From Leadbetterella byssophila_A (GTDB taxonomy: Bacteria > Bacteroidota > Bacteroidia > Cytophagales > Spirosomataceae): a stretch of DNA of 26,979 nucleotides. The stretch is taken from NCBI GenBank assembly GCA_040394735.1, contig JBEBRR010000054.1, positions 1 to 26,979 on the forward strand, read 5' to 3'. The first letter of the stretch is position 1; each line of letters begins with the position of its first letter. The notes under the pieces were generated by a model that saw only the letters and a program-made list of their open reading frames with translations, was not told the DNA's origin and ran no database searches. The position numbers and the translations under genes are program-made. Shown here in pieces: positions 1-8,104 of the stretch.

Positions 1-2
1 TG

Positions 3-1331
3 GGAGCACAGTTGAGAACCGACTTCTTCCTGCAGTTGGAAAACAAAACGCCGGAAGAGCTGGAGCCGTATTTTGAGCTGGCATCGCAGTTAAACATCAC
101 GGTGCTGCAGGTGCCGGTTTCCTGGCGTGACGTGGAACCTGAAAAGGGAGCTTATTCTGGGCGTTTGCCCGAAACCTACATCCGGTATTGTGAGAAGTAC
201 GGTATGAAGCTGGAACTGCTTTGGTTTGGCAGCTATATGTGTGGTTTTTCGGTGGAAGGATATATCCCGGATTATGTCAGGAAGGATACCGTTTCTTTCC
301 CGCGGCTCCGGCACCGTTTTAAGGGCTGGCTGGGCGAGCATTTTTTCCTGGCACCTGATTCTCCGCAGCTGGTGGAAAGAGAATCACGGGCATTAGAGGC
401 GCTCATGGCTGCGGTGAAAAATTATAACCGTATCCATGGCGGAAATACCGTGATCGGGATACAGGTGGAAAATGAGCCCGATATGCTGGCCACCCGCCAC
501 AATGCCCTGCACGGCCTTTCTCCGGATGAACTCTGGCCGGGCCTGATCCGGATGCTGGACAAGTTGGGAAGGGTAGTGAAAGCCTCCGGTTATCCCGCTT
601 ATACCCGGGTTAACCTGACCACCACCTACCCCGATTATATCGAAAAAAGCAAAGCCATTGTTGCTACGGAGGGAGTTGATTTCGCAGGGCTTGACCCCTA
701 TGAGAACCGAGTGGATTCGATCACCCGTAAATTGGAAGCCCTGGCTTCTATTCCCGGAAATTATGCACACATTGCAGAAAACGGAGGAGAGTATGAAAAT
801 ACGGATATCCTTGCGCTGAAAGCCCTTTCCATGGGTTACGGGTATTCTGTGTTTGAAGTGGTTACCACCGCTCATCCTTTCCTGAAAGAATGGACCCACC
901 GGGGTGTTTATAATCCCGATTTTTCTCCCAAGCCCCATACCCGGCGCATTGTAGATGCTTTTGGCATTGTCAGGAAAGCGTGGTATCCTTTTGCAACAGC
1001 TGACCTGCAGAATATAGTGGTTTTTAATACTGACGCTGACCAGGTACGGGAAACAGGTTCGAATCACAAAAATACCCGGGCTGCTACCGTGGCCTGGAAG
1101 ACTGAGACAGGAGGTGTGGCTTTTGCTGTGGAGATGGATGACGGGCTTATTGTGGCGTCTACCCGATCTGATCGCATGAGTTTTCCGGGTCTCGCCATCA
1201 GGAAGGTGGAAAAGGGCTTTTATAATCCCGAAGGGCATTGGCTGGCAGAAGGAACAGAAACCATGGGCCGGGAACTGAACTTAGCACCCGGAACCGTTTA
1301 CAGGATATATTTTATGGGAAATAAGAAATGA
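3..1331 (+). CDS. Beta-galactosidase-type glycoside hydrolase (GH35/GH42-like, DUF5597-like C-terminus), 5'-truncated by window edge
   Basis: This is probably a retaining glycosidase of the (beta/alpha)8 clan GH-A acting on beta-galactoside-like sugars outside the cytoplasm. The frame is open to the window edge. The first codons read GAQLRTD and align with GAQIRLD at residues 58-64 of the paralogue at 2495, so the TTG at 12 is an internal leucine and the true start, with any signal peptide, lies upstream. Counting that leucine as residue 1, the early strand-turn VPVSWRDVEPEKG is at 34-46, the predicted acid/base glutamate is E155 in QVENEP, and the predicted nucleophile is E256 in IAENGG. Residues from about 340 on resemble the DUF5597 beta-sandwich, with a GFYNPEGHW motif near the end. 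The stop is 1 bp before the next start, so the two are co-transcribed. Substrate is not readable from the sequence. Confidence 0.85.
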   Translation, partial: GAQLRTDFFLQLENKTPEELEPYFELASQLNITVLQVPVSWRDVEPEKGAYSGRLPETYIRYCEKYGMKLELLWFGSYMCGFSVEGYIPDYVRKDTVSFPRLRHRFKGWLGEHFFLAPDSPQLVERESRALEALMAAVKNYNRIHGGNTVIGIQVENEPDMLATRHNALHGLSPDELWPGLIRMLDKLGRVVKASGYPAYTRVNLTTTYPDYIEKSKAIVATEGVDFAGLDPYENRVDSITRKLEALASIPGNYAHIAENGGEYENTDILALKALSMGYGYSVFEVVTTAHPFLKEWTHRGVYNPDFSPKPHTRRIVDAFGIVRKAWYPFATADLQNIVVFNTDADQVRETGSNHKNTRAATVAWKTETGGVAFAVEMDDGLIVASTRSDRMSFPGLAIRKVEKGFYNPEGHWLAEGTETMGRELNLAPGTVYRIYFMGNKK

Positions 1332-1332
1332 T

Positions 1333-2493
1333 ATGAAAGTATTAACCGTCGCATTTTTACTAATAGGAATGCTTCCGCGTTTCGTTGAAGCTCAAAAAAA
1401 CAAAATACCCGTTATCCTGGTTACGGACCTGTATTACCCGGCCCAGGATCCGGGCGATAACCTGGACCTGATCATGGGCTATGCCCTGCCGGAAATTGAA
1501 CTCAGGGCCATTATCCTGGATATTACGGATGAATTCAGGAAAGATTCAGCTTTTGTTTTCAATCTGATCATGCAGCGGGGCGGACCGAGAGAACCGGGGG
1601 TGATTCCGGTAATGCAGATGAATTACCTTTTCGATAAGGCCGTTCCTTTTACAATAGGGCCTGTGAAGCCTTTGGCTTCTGCAGATGACAAAAAAGAAAA
1701 TGCCCCTGCTTTTCAGCAGGCGGGTATAGATTTACTGATCCGGTCATTAGCACAAAGTGAGGAGCCGGTTCATATTCTTTCTTTCGGTTCGGCCCGTACC
1801 ATTGCCGCCGCTTATAACCGCCGGCCTGAGCTGCTGAAAGAGAAGGTTAAAATGATTCACCTGTCAGCCGGAAACTCGGCTTACGAAGGGCCGGTGAAGT
1901 CAGATAACGTGTGGGATAATATCCCGGGAGGGGAGTGGAACGTGGCGCTGGATGTGCATGCTTTTGTCGGCCTGCTGCGATCTGATCTTCCGGTGTCTGT
2001 TTACCCTTGCGCCGGTAAGAAGGGCGTGTTTTCTCCCGATCCGTATAATACCTACTGGAAAATGAAAGATATCACGTTTGTCAGGCAGATGGACCCCGGG
2101 CTGCAGCGCTACATTGATGATATCTTTACGCCGCAGGCCCGGATCGATTACCTGGGAACTTTGGACCGGGAGCAGGCCTTTGTTTCCCGTAAAAGCCCTC
2201 ATCATGTTTGGGAAACGGCTATCTGGATAAATGTATCGGGCAGGTCTCTGGTCAGGAATGCCGCCGGACAATACCGGATACTCCCGGCAGGAGAACGGAA
2301 GGAAACCGACACGCTTATCCCTTACCGGATGCAGCCCTGCAAGCTGCAGGTACAGGATAGCGGCCATTTTACCTTTCGGCCTGCAGGCACTTCAGACAAA
2401 TATATTTATTACCGGCCAGACCCCCTGCAGAATGAAGCGGCGCTCCAGGAGGCCCTGCCGGAACTTTACCTATCCTTTAAAACAAAGAAATAA
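1333..2493 (+). CDS. Exported nucleoside-hydrolase-like protein (IUNH family, divergent)
   Basis: This 386-residue protein has the fold signature of inosine/uridine-preferring nucleoside hydrolases, which cleave N-ribosidic bonds using a Ca2+-bound aspartate cluster. A hydrophobic N-terminus ending VEA-QK (cleavage near 20/21) predicts export to the periplasm. The metal-site region reads VTDLYYPAQDPGDNLDL (30-46), a stretched form of the usual DTDPGxDD, while the later EWN (201-203) with D207 matches the family's second metal/substrate segment. HHVWETAIW (290-298) sits where the family carries its catalytic HD/WD region. The gene starts 1 bp after one glycoside hydrolase and ends 1 bp before another, so it is the middle of a tight operon. 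The divergent metal site means the substrate could be a riboside other than a common nucleoside (inference). Confidence 0.75.
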   Translation: MKVLTVAFLLIGMLPRFVEAQKNKIPVILVTDLYYPAQDPGDNLDLIMGYALPEIELRAIILDITDEFRKDSAFVFNLIMQRGGPREPGVIPVMQMNYLFDKAVPFTIGPVKPLASADDKKENAPAFQQAGIDLLIRSLAQSEEPVHILSFGSARTIAAAYNRRPELLKEKVKMIHLSAGNSAYEGPVKSDNVWDNIPGGEWNVALDVHAFVGLLRSDLPVSVYPCAGKKGVFSPDPYNTYWKMKDITFVRQMDPGLQRYIDDIFTPQARIDYLGTLDREQAFVSRKSPHHVWETAIWINVSGRSLVRNAAGQYRILPAGERKETDTLIPYRMQPCKLQVQDSGHFTFRPAGTSDKYIYYRPDPLQNEAALQEALPELYLSFKTKK

Positions 2494-2494
2494 A

Positions 2495-4099
2495 ATGAGA
2501 ATCGGACTGATCATCACCATGCTTCTTTTCGGGGTAAGCTGTTCTTCCCAGGATACGCCCAAAAATGAAGAATCTACGCCGCCACCGATAGAGGTGAGCC
2601 GGCTGGTTAAGGCCACAGACAAGGTTTTCCTGGAAGTAGACGGGGTGCCGTTCCCGGTTTACGGGGCCCAGATTCGTTTAGATGCCCTTATTAACTGCGA
2701 TAAGCTGGGCTGGGAGCAGATTGAGCGCTACTTTGCCAAGGGGAAGGAGCTGGGGGTAAATTGCCTGCAGGTACCTATATGGTGGAACGCCATTGAACCC
2801 CGTGAGAACGATTTTGACTTTTCTGTGGTGCAAAAGGTATTGGAATACGCCCACCGGTACGATATTCGGCTGGAGTTTCTGTGGTTCAGCACCAATATGA
2901 TCGGCGATTCTTTCTCTTACCTGGTGCCACAATATATCCTGAAAGAACCGTCCAGGCGCCTGCTCCGAAACGATGAGGGGAATTTCTGGGGGTATTACGG
3001 GTACCTCTATGCCCTGGTCTTAAATGATCGTTATGTACTTGACAGGGAAAAAAATGCAGTTACCCGTCTTTTGTCTTATGTACGGCAATGGGATCTGGAA
3101 AATGGAGAGAAGCACCCGGTGATTGCCGTGCAGGTCCATAATGAACCAGACGGACTGGTTCGCTGGCGCATGGACCAGAAGGCCTACAAGTACAGGAGCG
3201 GCGAGCTGCTGAGCAAGCATGCGGCCTGGAAAATGACTCTTGAGGCGCTCAACGAAGTAGGTATGGCGGTGAAAAACAGTCCGTATAAGATAGCTACACG
3301 CACCAACCTGATTTCCGGTAATGGCACAGCGCCCTACCCCCAGGCACCGGAGGCCCGGCCGGGCGATGTGCTGGCCCTGGAGGGGATAGACCTGGTCAGC
3401 TTTGACCCGTATATGAATACGGTAAACCAGGTAGCGGCAGAAGTGGCTGCATACGCTGCCCTGCCGGGAAATTATCCGCTCATTGCAGAGAACAAAGGCG
3501 TTTACCCGAATACAACCGGCCTTATGCTGGCTACCTCGGCGCTGGGCGGCGGGTATAATATTTATGACCTGGCTACCAGCAAATATTTTATAGCCAACAC
3601 CAATGACCCGGAGGGAATTGACCATGGGGTGCTTACGGCAGATCTGGAAGATAAGCCTCACACGCCGTCTGTAAGGAAACTTCTGAAAGGGTTTACGGCT
3701 GCCGGTCCGGAAATAGCCGTAACACCAACGGATAATTTTGCCGTTTTTAATGTGACCACCGATTTTCCTGAAACTGCGAAAGCACAGAAAATCAGGACCA
3801 CCGGTGTGGAGATAAGCTTTACTACCCGGGCCGGAGCGCAGGGTTTTGCTTTAGACAGGGGCGGCTACCTGCTGGTTTATATGACAGCTTCTGCCACGCT
3901 CGTTCTGAGCAATGCATCTGTAGAGAAGGTAGCCACCGGCACTTACAGCCCTGAAGGGGAATTCACGGATGATGCGGCACACGCAGCTCAGGCCGGACAA
4001 ACGCTTAACCTGGAAGAAGGAGTTTTGTATAAAATCAATTACACCTCTCATGGGCCTTTATCTTCTACTACGCGTAAATATATCGGAACACTCTTTTGA
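2495..4099 (+). CDS. Lipoprotein beta-galactosidase-type glycoside hydrolase (GH35/GH42-like), paralogue of the first gene
   Basis: A 534-residue GH-A clan hydrolase. I chose the ATG at 2495, one base after the preceding stop, because it gives a lipoprotein signal peptide ending VSC (C16). A longer frame from 2231 would lie inside the nucleoside hydrolase gene. The lipobox has Gly at -3, which is loose but common in Bacteroidota. A proline/glutamate linker (about 20-35) precedes the barrel. VPIWWNAIEP (93-102), the acid/base E217 in QVHNEPDG and the nucleophile E332 in LIAENKG align with the same motifs in the truncated first gene. The C-terminal 150 residues form the same beta-rich module, ending TYSPEGEF and a Leu/Tyr-rich strand. 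It is probably anchored to a membrane surface and works alongside its non-identical partner, perhaps on different linkages of one glycan (inference). Confidence 0.85.
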   Translation: MRIGLIITMLLFGVSCSSQDTPKNEESTPPPIEVSRLVKATDKVFLEVDGVPFPVYGAQIRLDALINCDKLGWEQIERYFAKGKELGVNCLQVPIWWNAIEPRENDFDFSVVQKVLEYAHRYDIRLEFLWFSTNMIGDSFSYLVPQYILKEPSRRLLRNDEGNFWGYYGYLYALVLNDRYVLDREKNAVTRLLSYVRQWDLENGEKHPVIAVQVHNEPDGLVRWRMDQKAYKYRSGELLSKHAAWKMTLEALNEVGMAVKNSPYKIATRTNLISGNGTAPYPQAPEARPGDVLALEGIDLVSFDPYMNTVNQVAAEVAAYAALPGNYPLIAENKGVYPNTTGLMLATSALGGGYNIYDLATSKYFIANTNDPEGIDHGVLTADLEDKPHTPSVRKLLKGFTAAGPEIAVTPTDNFAVFNVTTDFPETAKAQKIRTTGVEISFTTRAGAQGFALDRGGYLLVYMTASATLVLSNASVEKVATGTYSPEGEFTDDAAHAAQAGQTLNLEEGVLYKINYTSHGPLSSTTRKYIGTLF

Positions 4100-4167
4100 A
4101 TAAAAAAAACCGATCAAATAAAGTGCTTACATTTAAAACCTTTTACAGTTAAGAAAATTTAATCAGT

Positions 4168-5139
4168 ATGCTAAAAAATACAATCGCTGTAATCCTGCTT
4201 TTTGCTGCCTTCACCGGCTACAGCCAATCCTTTACTCTTTCCAATGAAAAGCTGGTGGAAAGAATCTCGTACAAGCCTCAGAAGGCCCGGGTGGTCATTG
4301 ACACCGACACGTATAATGAAATAGATGACCAGTTTGCCCTGGTCTACGCCGTCCTCTCACAAAACCAGATGGATATACAGGCCATCTACGCCGCGCCCTT
4401 TATTAATAAAAGGGCCGGCAGTGTAGCCGATGGCATGGAGAAGAGCTACGCCGAGATCCACAATGTGCTGGACAAAATAGGGATGAAAGACAAGTTTCCG
4501 GTATACAAAGGCTCCACCCATTTTTTGAAAGACAAAACCACGCCCGTGGTCAGTGATGCGGCAAAAGACCTGGTAGACAGGGCGATGAAAGCTACAGAAC
4601 CCTTGTTTGTGCTGGCCCTGGGAGCCCCCACCAATGTGGCTTCCGCACTGATCATGAAACCGGAGATAAAAGACAGGATCATCGTGGTCTGGCTGGGCGG
4701 AAAAGGCCTCGGGTGGAGAACGGCGCGGGAGTTTAACCTGCTCCAGGATGTGGCCTCATCGCAGATCCTGTTTGATTCAGGTGTGCCTTTGATCCAGATC
4801 CCTACTGAACCGGTCACTTCGCATCTGAGCACTACGGTTCCTGAATTGAAAGCGCACATCGGCGGCGCCAACAAAATTTCCGATTACCTGATCTCCATTG
4901 TGGAAGGGTATAGCAATGACCATTTCGGTTGGTCTAAGGTGATCTGGGATATCTCGGTGATCGCCTACCTGGTGAACCCCGACTGGATGCAATACGAGCT
5001 ACGGCCTGCCCCTATACTGACTAACGAGCTGACTTACAGCTCAGACGGCACCCGGCATCTGTATAAGGTAGTGACTTTTATTGACCGGAATAAGGTTTTC
5101 AAAGATATGTTCCTGAAGTTTAAAGACTTTAAGGATTAA
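4168..5139 (+). CDS. Exported nucleoside hydrolase (IUNH family)
   Basis: This is a 323-residue member of the inosine/uridine-preferring nucleoside hydrolase family, close to the usual 300-330 length once the signal peptide (1-20, ending YSQ) is removed. The Ca2+ site is clear: DTDTYNEIDDQFAL at 45-58 gives D45, D47, D53 and D54. REFNLLQD (187-194) supplies the EFN substrate/metal segment. The catalytic HD of protozoan enzymes is WD (260-261), a substitution that would alter leaving-group activation. It lies 68 bp after the lipoprotein hydrolase on the same strand, probably as the operon's last gene, and a hairpin terminator follows at 5150. It is more canonical than the protein at 1333, so the two are not simple duplicates. 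Likely role: release of base and sugar from periplasmic ribosides. Confidence 0.85.
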   Translation: MLKNTIAVILLFAAFTGYSQSFTLSNEKLVERISYKPQKARVVIDTDTYNEIDDQFALVYAVLSQNQMDIQAIYAAPFINKRAGSVADGMEKSYAEIHNVLDKIGMKDKFPVYKGSTHFLKDKTTPVVSDAAKDLVDRAMKATEPLFVLALGAPTNVASALIMKPEIKDRIIVVWLGGKGLGWRTAREFNLLQDVASSQILFDSGVPLIQIPTEPVTSHLSTTVPELKAHIGGANKISDYLISIVEGYSNDHFGWSKVIWDISVIAYLVNPDWMQYELRPAPILTNELTYSSDGTRHLYKVVTFIDRNKVFKDMFLKFKDFKD

Positions 5140-5149
5140 AAAGGAGAGC

Positions 5150-5189
5150 GGCATGGTATAAACGGAAATCCGGATCCGCATACCATGCC
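5150..5189. terminator. Bidirectional terminator hairpin between convergent genes
   Basis: A perfect 10-bp stem (5150-5159 with 5180-5189, ggcatggtat) encloses a 20-nt loop that contains the palindrome cggatccg. On the + strand it is followed by a short T stretch (5196-5201). On the - strand it is followed by five T's (opposite 5137-5141). It serves the nucleoside hydrolase on the left and the beta-barrel gene on the right. Confidence 0.7.
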
Positions 5190-5210
5190 CCTCGTATTTT
5201 TAAATTCTCT

Positions 5211-5789
5211 TTATTTTTTTACTATCGGAATAGCGTAAAACAGGCTCAGCTGTACCAGGCTGTTCTTGAAGTCGGGGTTGATATTATGGGAATCGAAATT
5301 ACCCACTTTTGAGATCCCGGCCATGTAGCGCGCGCCAATGCCCAGGCCCCCCGCCGACTGGAATCCCAGGCCGGCCCCTAATGAAAGATCAAGGTTTTTG
5401 GCAAATTTATCGATGGTCTGATCCTTAATGTCTTCACTGATCTTGAAAGAAGCCTGCGGACCTGCTTCCACGTAGAATCCGCCTGAAGTTCTCAGTTTAA
5501 CCATTACCGGAATCGCCAGGTAAGAAACTTTGTAATTCTCCTTATTTCCCTGGTTATCTATCTTAGCTCCCTGGGAAGATAATAGAACCTCCGGTTGAAT
5601 AAAAAATGTGTTGCCGAGTCCGAAGCTCATCAGTCCGCCCACATGGTAAGAAAACAGGGCATCCGACTTGATATTTCCACCCGTATAGTTAGACATATTT
5701 ACGCCCAGCTTGGGACCGATGTGAAAAGATTGTGCGCTGGTACCCAGTGCTAAGGCCATAAGGAAGATAAATGCGGTTGTCTTTTTCAT
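5211..5789 (-). CDS. Outer-membrane beta-barrel protein (porin-family, OMP_b-brl type)
   Basis: A 192-residue protein with a clean Sec signal peptide ending TSA-QS (about 1-19). The mature part alternates hydrophobic and polar residues, with repeated strand patterns such as HIGPKLGVNMS, FFIQPEVLLS, FYVEAGPQASF and GLGIGARYMAG. It ends with strand LVQLSLFYAIPI followed by VKK. These are hallmarks of the small 8-strand barrels (OmpA/OmpW-like, PF13568 group) abundant in Bacteroidota. No enzymatic or receptor function can be read. It is convergent with the nucleoside hydrolase operon and divergent from the EndoQ gene. A promoter with a palindrome over its -33 element lies upstream (5878-5926), so its expression may be regulated. 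Function beyond being a barrel is unknown. Confidence 0.85.
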   Translation of the reverse strand: MKKTTAFIFLMALALGTSAQSFHIGPKLGVNMSNYTGGNIKSDALFSYHVGGLMSFGLGNTFFIQPEVLLSSQGAKIDNQGNKENYKVSYLAIPVMVKLRTSGGFYVEAGPQASFKISEDIKDQTIDKFAKNLDLSLGAGLGFQSAGGLGIGARYMAGISKVGNFDSHNINPDFKNSLVQLSLFYAIPIVKK

Positions 5790-5877
5790 AAAACGAAGTG
5801 TTTAATTGTTGAGTTAAACCAGAATGTTCAATAAGAGCTATCCGGATTGTGCTGTATTGAATTCTTTCTTTTGGGTG

Positions 5878-5908
5878 TAAAAGTATTTCGAATATTTATA
5901 AAATACAA
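5878..5908 (-). promoter_or_regulatory. Candidate Bacteroidota sigma-A promoter for the beta-barrel gene
   Basis: On the - strand a TTG (-33, at 5908-5906) is followed after 20 nt by TACTTTTA (-7, at 5885-5878), 7 of 8 matches to TAnnTTTG. This would put the transcript start near 5871 and leave an 80-nt leader. The -33 element lies inside the adjoining palindrome. Confidence 0.45.
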
Positions 5909-5926
5909 TAAACTTATTGTATTTTA
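5899..5926. promoter_or_regulatory. Perfect 13-bp inverted repeat, candidate operator
   Basis: Arms at 5899-5911 and 5914-5926 (taaaatacaataa and its exact reverse complement) are separated by only 2 nt. The element lies in the 235-bp region between the divergent beta-barrel and EndoQ genes and overlaps the candidate -33 element of the former. A 2-nt loop is too tight for a good RNA hairpin, so a dimeric repressor or activator site is more likely. The regulator is unknown. Confidence 0.5.
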
Positions 5927-6024
5927 ACTTTTTATGATTGAAAATTAACTTTTATCTACTCTATGCGAGTTATAATAGTGTTGTTTTATTAATTATCGGA
6001 GCTTTTATAAAACCGTCATAACAC

Positions 6025-7299
6025 ATGTTTTACATCGCCGATCTCCACCTTCACTCGCATTATGCACGTGCTACCAGTAAAGATCTGAACCTGGAATCGC
6101 TGTACAGGTGGGCACGCATCAAGGGGATCAACGTGATCGGTACCGGCGACTTCACCCACCCGCTCTGGTTTAAAGAGCTGAAGGAAAAGCTGGAGCCGGA
6201 CGGCACCGGATTGTTTCGATTGAAAAACCCACCTAAAGACGATGTACCAGGGTTTAAATGCGCCGATATTGACATACGGTTTTGCCTGACTTCTGAGATA
6301 AGTTCCGAGTATAAGTACGGTGGTAAGATGCGTAAAAACCATAACTGTGTATATGCTCCTGATTTTGAGACGGTGGCCAGGATTAATGTGAAACTGGGGC
6401 AGATCGGGAATCTGGAAGCTGACGGGCGTCCTACTTTAAGCCTATCTTCCCGTGACCTGCTGGAAATTGTGCTGGAAACATCCGATGATGCCCATTTGAT
6501 CCCTGCTCATATCTGGACGCCCTGGTTCTCCATGTTCGGATCAAGATCAGGTTATGATAGTGTAAAGGAATGCTTTAGGGACCTGTCTGATCATATTTTT
6601 GCCCTCGAAACAGGGCTTTCGTCTGACCCGGAAATGAACTGGCGGCTAAGCATGCTCGATAAATATACCCTCGTATCCAACTCCGATGCGCATTCTCCGC
6701 AAAAGCTGGGGCGGGAGGCCAATCTCTTCGATACGGAAAGAAGCTACTATGGCCTGTTTGAGGCCCTCAAAACCAAAAAGGGATTCCTGGGAACGTATGA
6801 GTTTTTCCCGGAAGAAGGCAAGTACCACATGGACGGGCACCGGAAATGCGATGTGTGCTTTGAGCCGGAAGAAAGCATCCGGCATAAGAATATCTGTCCC
6901 AAATGCGGGCAGCCCCTGACCATCGGTGTATTGCACCGGGTGACGGAACTGTCGGATCGGGAGCGGCCGCAGCGGCCTGAAGGTGCGGCCGGTTTTCATT
7001 ATATCATTCCTTTGCCGGAAATACTTTCAGAAATCAAAAATGTGTCACCTGCGAGCAAAGCGGTGGATCAGTTGTTTAAACAGACCATTTCTTCGTTCGG
7101 GAACGAATTTACCCTGCTCCGGGAGACTCCCATTGAGGATATCGAAAGGAAATCAGGCTATGTTATAGCCGAAGCCATCAGGCGGATGCGTGCCGGGGAA
7201 GTCAGCCCACAGGGTGGCTATGACGGCAAATACGGGGTGGTCAAAATTTTCAAAGAGGGAGAACCGGCACAACTGACGGGGCAAATGAGCCTTTTCTGA
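6025..7299 (+). CDS. Endonuclease Q family protein (PHP domain plus zinc ribbon)
   Basis: A 424-residue PHP-family protein with the EndoQ layout. Archaeal and Bacillus EndoQ nick DNA 5' of uracil, hypoxanthine, xanthine and abasic sites, a repair route separate from glycosylases. Metal-binding PHP motifs are visible: DLHLH (D6, H8, H10), GD at 41-42, E91 in SEIS, H162 in PAHIW and SDAH at 220-223. A zinc ribbon follows (C275, C278, C291, C294), then an alpha-rich tail. The last five residues are QMSLF, close to the bacterial beta-clamp consensus QLSLF; archaeal EndoQ uses a C-terminal PCNA-binding motif. The start ATG at 6025 puts DLHLH at the usual N-terminal place. It stands alone, without a neighbouring glycosylase or polymerase. 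Some homologues are annotated simply as PHP-domain or UvrD-associated proteins. Confidence 0.85.
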   Translation: MFYIADLHLHSHYARATSKDLNLESLYRWARIKGINVIGTGDFTHPLWFKELKEKLEPDGTGLFRLKNPPKDDVPGFKCADIDIRFCLTSEISSEYKYGGKMRKNHNCVYAPDFETVARINVKLGQIGNLEADGRPTLSLSSRDLLEIVLETSDDAHLIPAHIWTPWFSMFGSRSGYDSVKECFRDLSDHIFALETGLSSDPEMNWRLSMLDKYTLVSNSDAHSPQKLGREANLFDTERSYYGLFEALKTKKGFLGTYEFFPEEGKYHMDGHRKCDVCFEPEESIRHKNICPKCGQPLTIGVLHRVTELSDRERPQRPEGAAGFHYIIPLPEILSEIKNVSPASKAVDQLFKQTISSFGNEFTLLRETPIEDIERKSGYVIAEAIRRMRAGEVSPQGGYDGKYGVVKIFKEGEPAQLTGQMSLF

Positions 7300-7375
7300 A
7301 CGACAGCGAATAACTGGCGAACAACAACCGTTAGAGTAAAGAAATTATTAACAGAATTTATAATAACAATTTAAA

Positions 7376-8098
7376 ATGTATAAGGAAGATTTAATACGAT
7401 TTGATAAGAAGGTCTTATCTGAAAACTCTCTGCTTTATGGACAATACAGATGGAGCTGGTGGCTAGCATTGGCCATACCATTTGTGGGCGTAGGATTGTG
7501 TTATTTTATAGCACTATACTCTGAGATTTATTACCTTCAGGGTAGCGGTTTCCTCCTTATGTTATTATGGTTTGGTTTAGCATTAGGTTATGGGAAAAGT
7601 AAAACATCTATCATACTAAGGAGGCATGTCAAAGAATGTAAACTGAATCTGAATGATATCTGGAACCAACGAAATGATATTATCCGGCAAATTCAGCTAC
7701 ATAAGCTTTCTGCCTATCTGTCAGGACAAAAGGCCACTATCAAACAAGTATTGGAAGTCACCCAAATGCTAAAAACTGAAAGGCAATATCCTAAGTATAA
7801 ATACCGGTTTGGGGGGATATTTAGCATATTTTTGACGGTTATTATAAGTGCTTTTTTAGGTGCTGTTAATGCTGTTTCTGATATGTTTCTTTCCTGGCAG
7901 TCCGTTGTTATTTTTTACAAACCACTTATGGGTTTCTCTCTGCAAATTGTACTTTTCTGCTGGTTTGCTGAGGTTATGGTAGTTCGTTGGTACAACGATA
8001 TTTCAAACAGAAAGCGTGAACGTTTGATCGGGTTGTTAGAAAATTATCGTTTAAATAATATGGAATCCACTGATCGTCTCCTACACAGTCAGGAATAA
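7376..8098 (+). CDS. Hypothetical four-helix membrane protein
   Basis: I do not recognise this 240-residue protein. It has two predicted membrane pairs: about 28-48 and 56-73, then about 146-166 and 183-204. A charged cytosolic loop of roughly 70 residues between them contains a Lys/Gln-rich helical stretch (90-135), and a basic tail (NRKRER at 211-216) ends the protein. The topology suggests both termini and the large loop face the cytoplasm. Base composition is clearly more AT-rich than in neighbouring genes (many ttt, tta, ata, aaa codons), which suggests recent acquisition. No signal peptide and no catalytic motif can be seen. It lies 76 bp after EndoQ with no clear terminator between, and two tandem operator-like sites begin just 6 bp after its stop. 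Confidence 0.65.
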   Translation: MYKEDLIRFDKKVLSENSLLYGQYRWSWWLALAIPFVGVGLCYFIALYSEIYYLQGSGFLLMLLWFGLALGYGKSKTSIILRRHVKECKLNLNDIWNQRNDIIRQIQLHKLSAYLSGQKATIKQVLEVTQMLKTERQYPKYKYRFGGIFSIFLTVIISAFLGAVNAVSDMFLSWQSVVIFYKPLMGFSLQIVLFCWFAEVMVVRWYNDISNRKRERLIGLLENYRLNNMESTDRLLHSQE

Positions 8099-8104
8099 AA
8101 TTTA

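Noticed and set aside
12..14. TTG as the start of the first gene
   Set aside because: The frame is open to the window edge and the upstream codons GAQ align with the paralogue's GAQIRLD, so this is an internal leucine.
962..985. TTGCAACAG sequence resembling a half-site of the Zur-like operator
   Set aside because: It lies within coding sequence and lacks the second half of the dyad.
393..1238. Long opposite-strand frame (281 codons)
   Set aside because: It is a mirror of the glycoside hydrolase coding strand, with no domain or signal recognisable.
2231..2494. N-terminal extension of the lipoprotein hydrolase from 2231
   Set aside because: It lies inside the nucleoside hydrolase gene and is not protein-like; the ATG at 2495 gives a signal peptide and 1-bp operon spacing.
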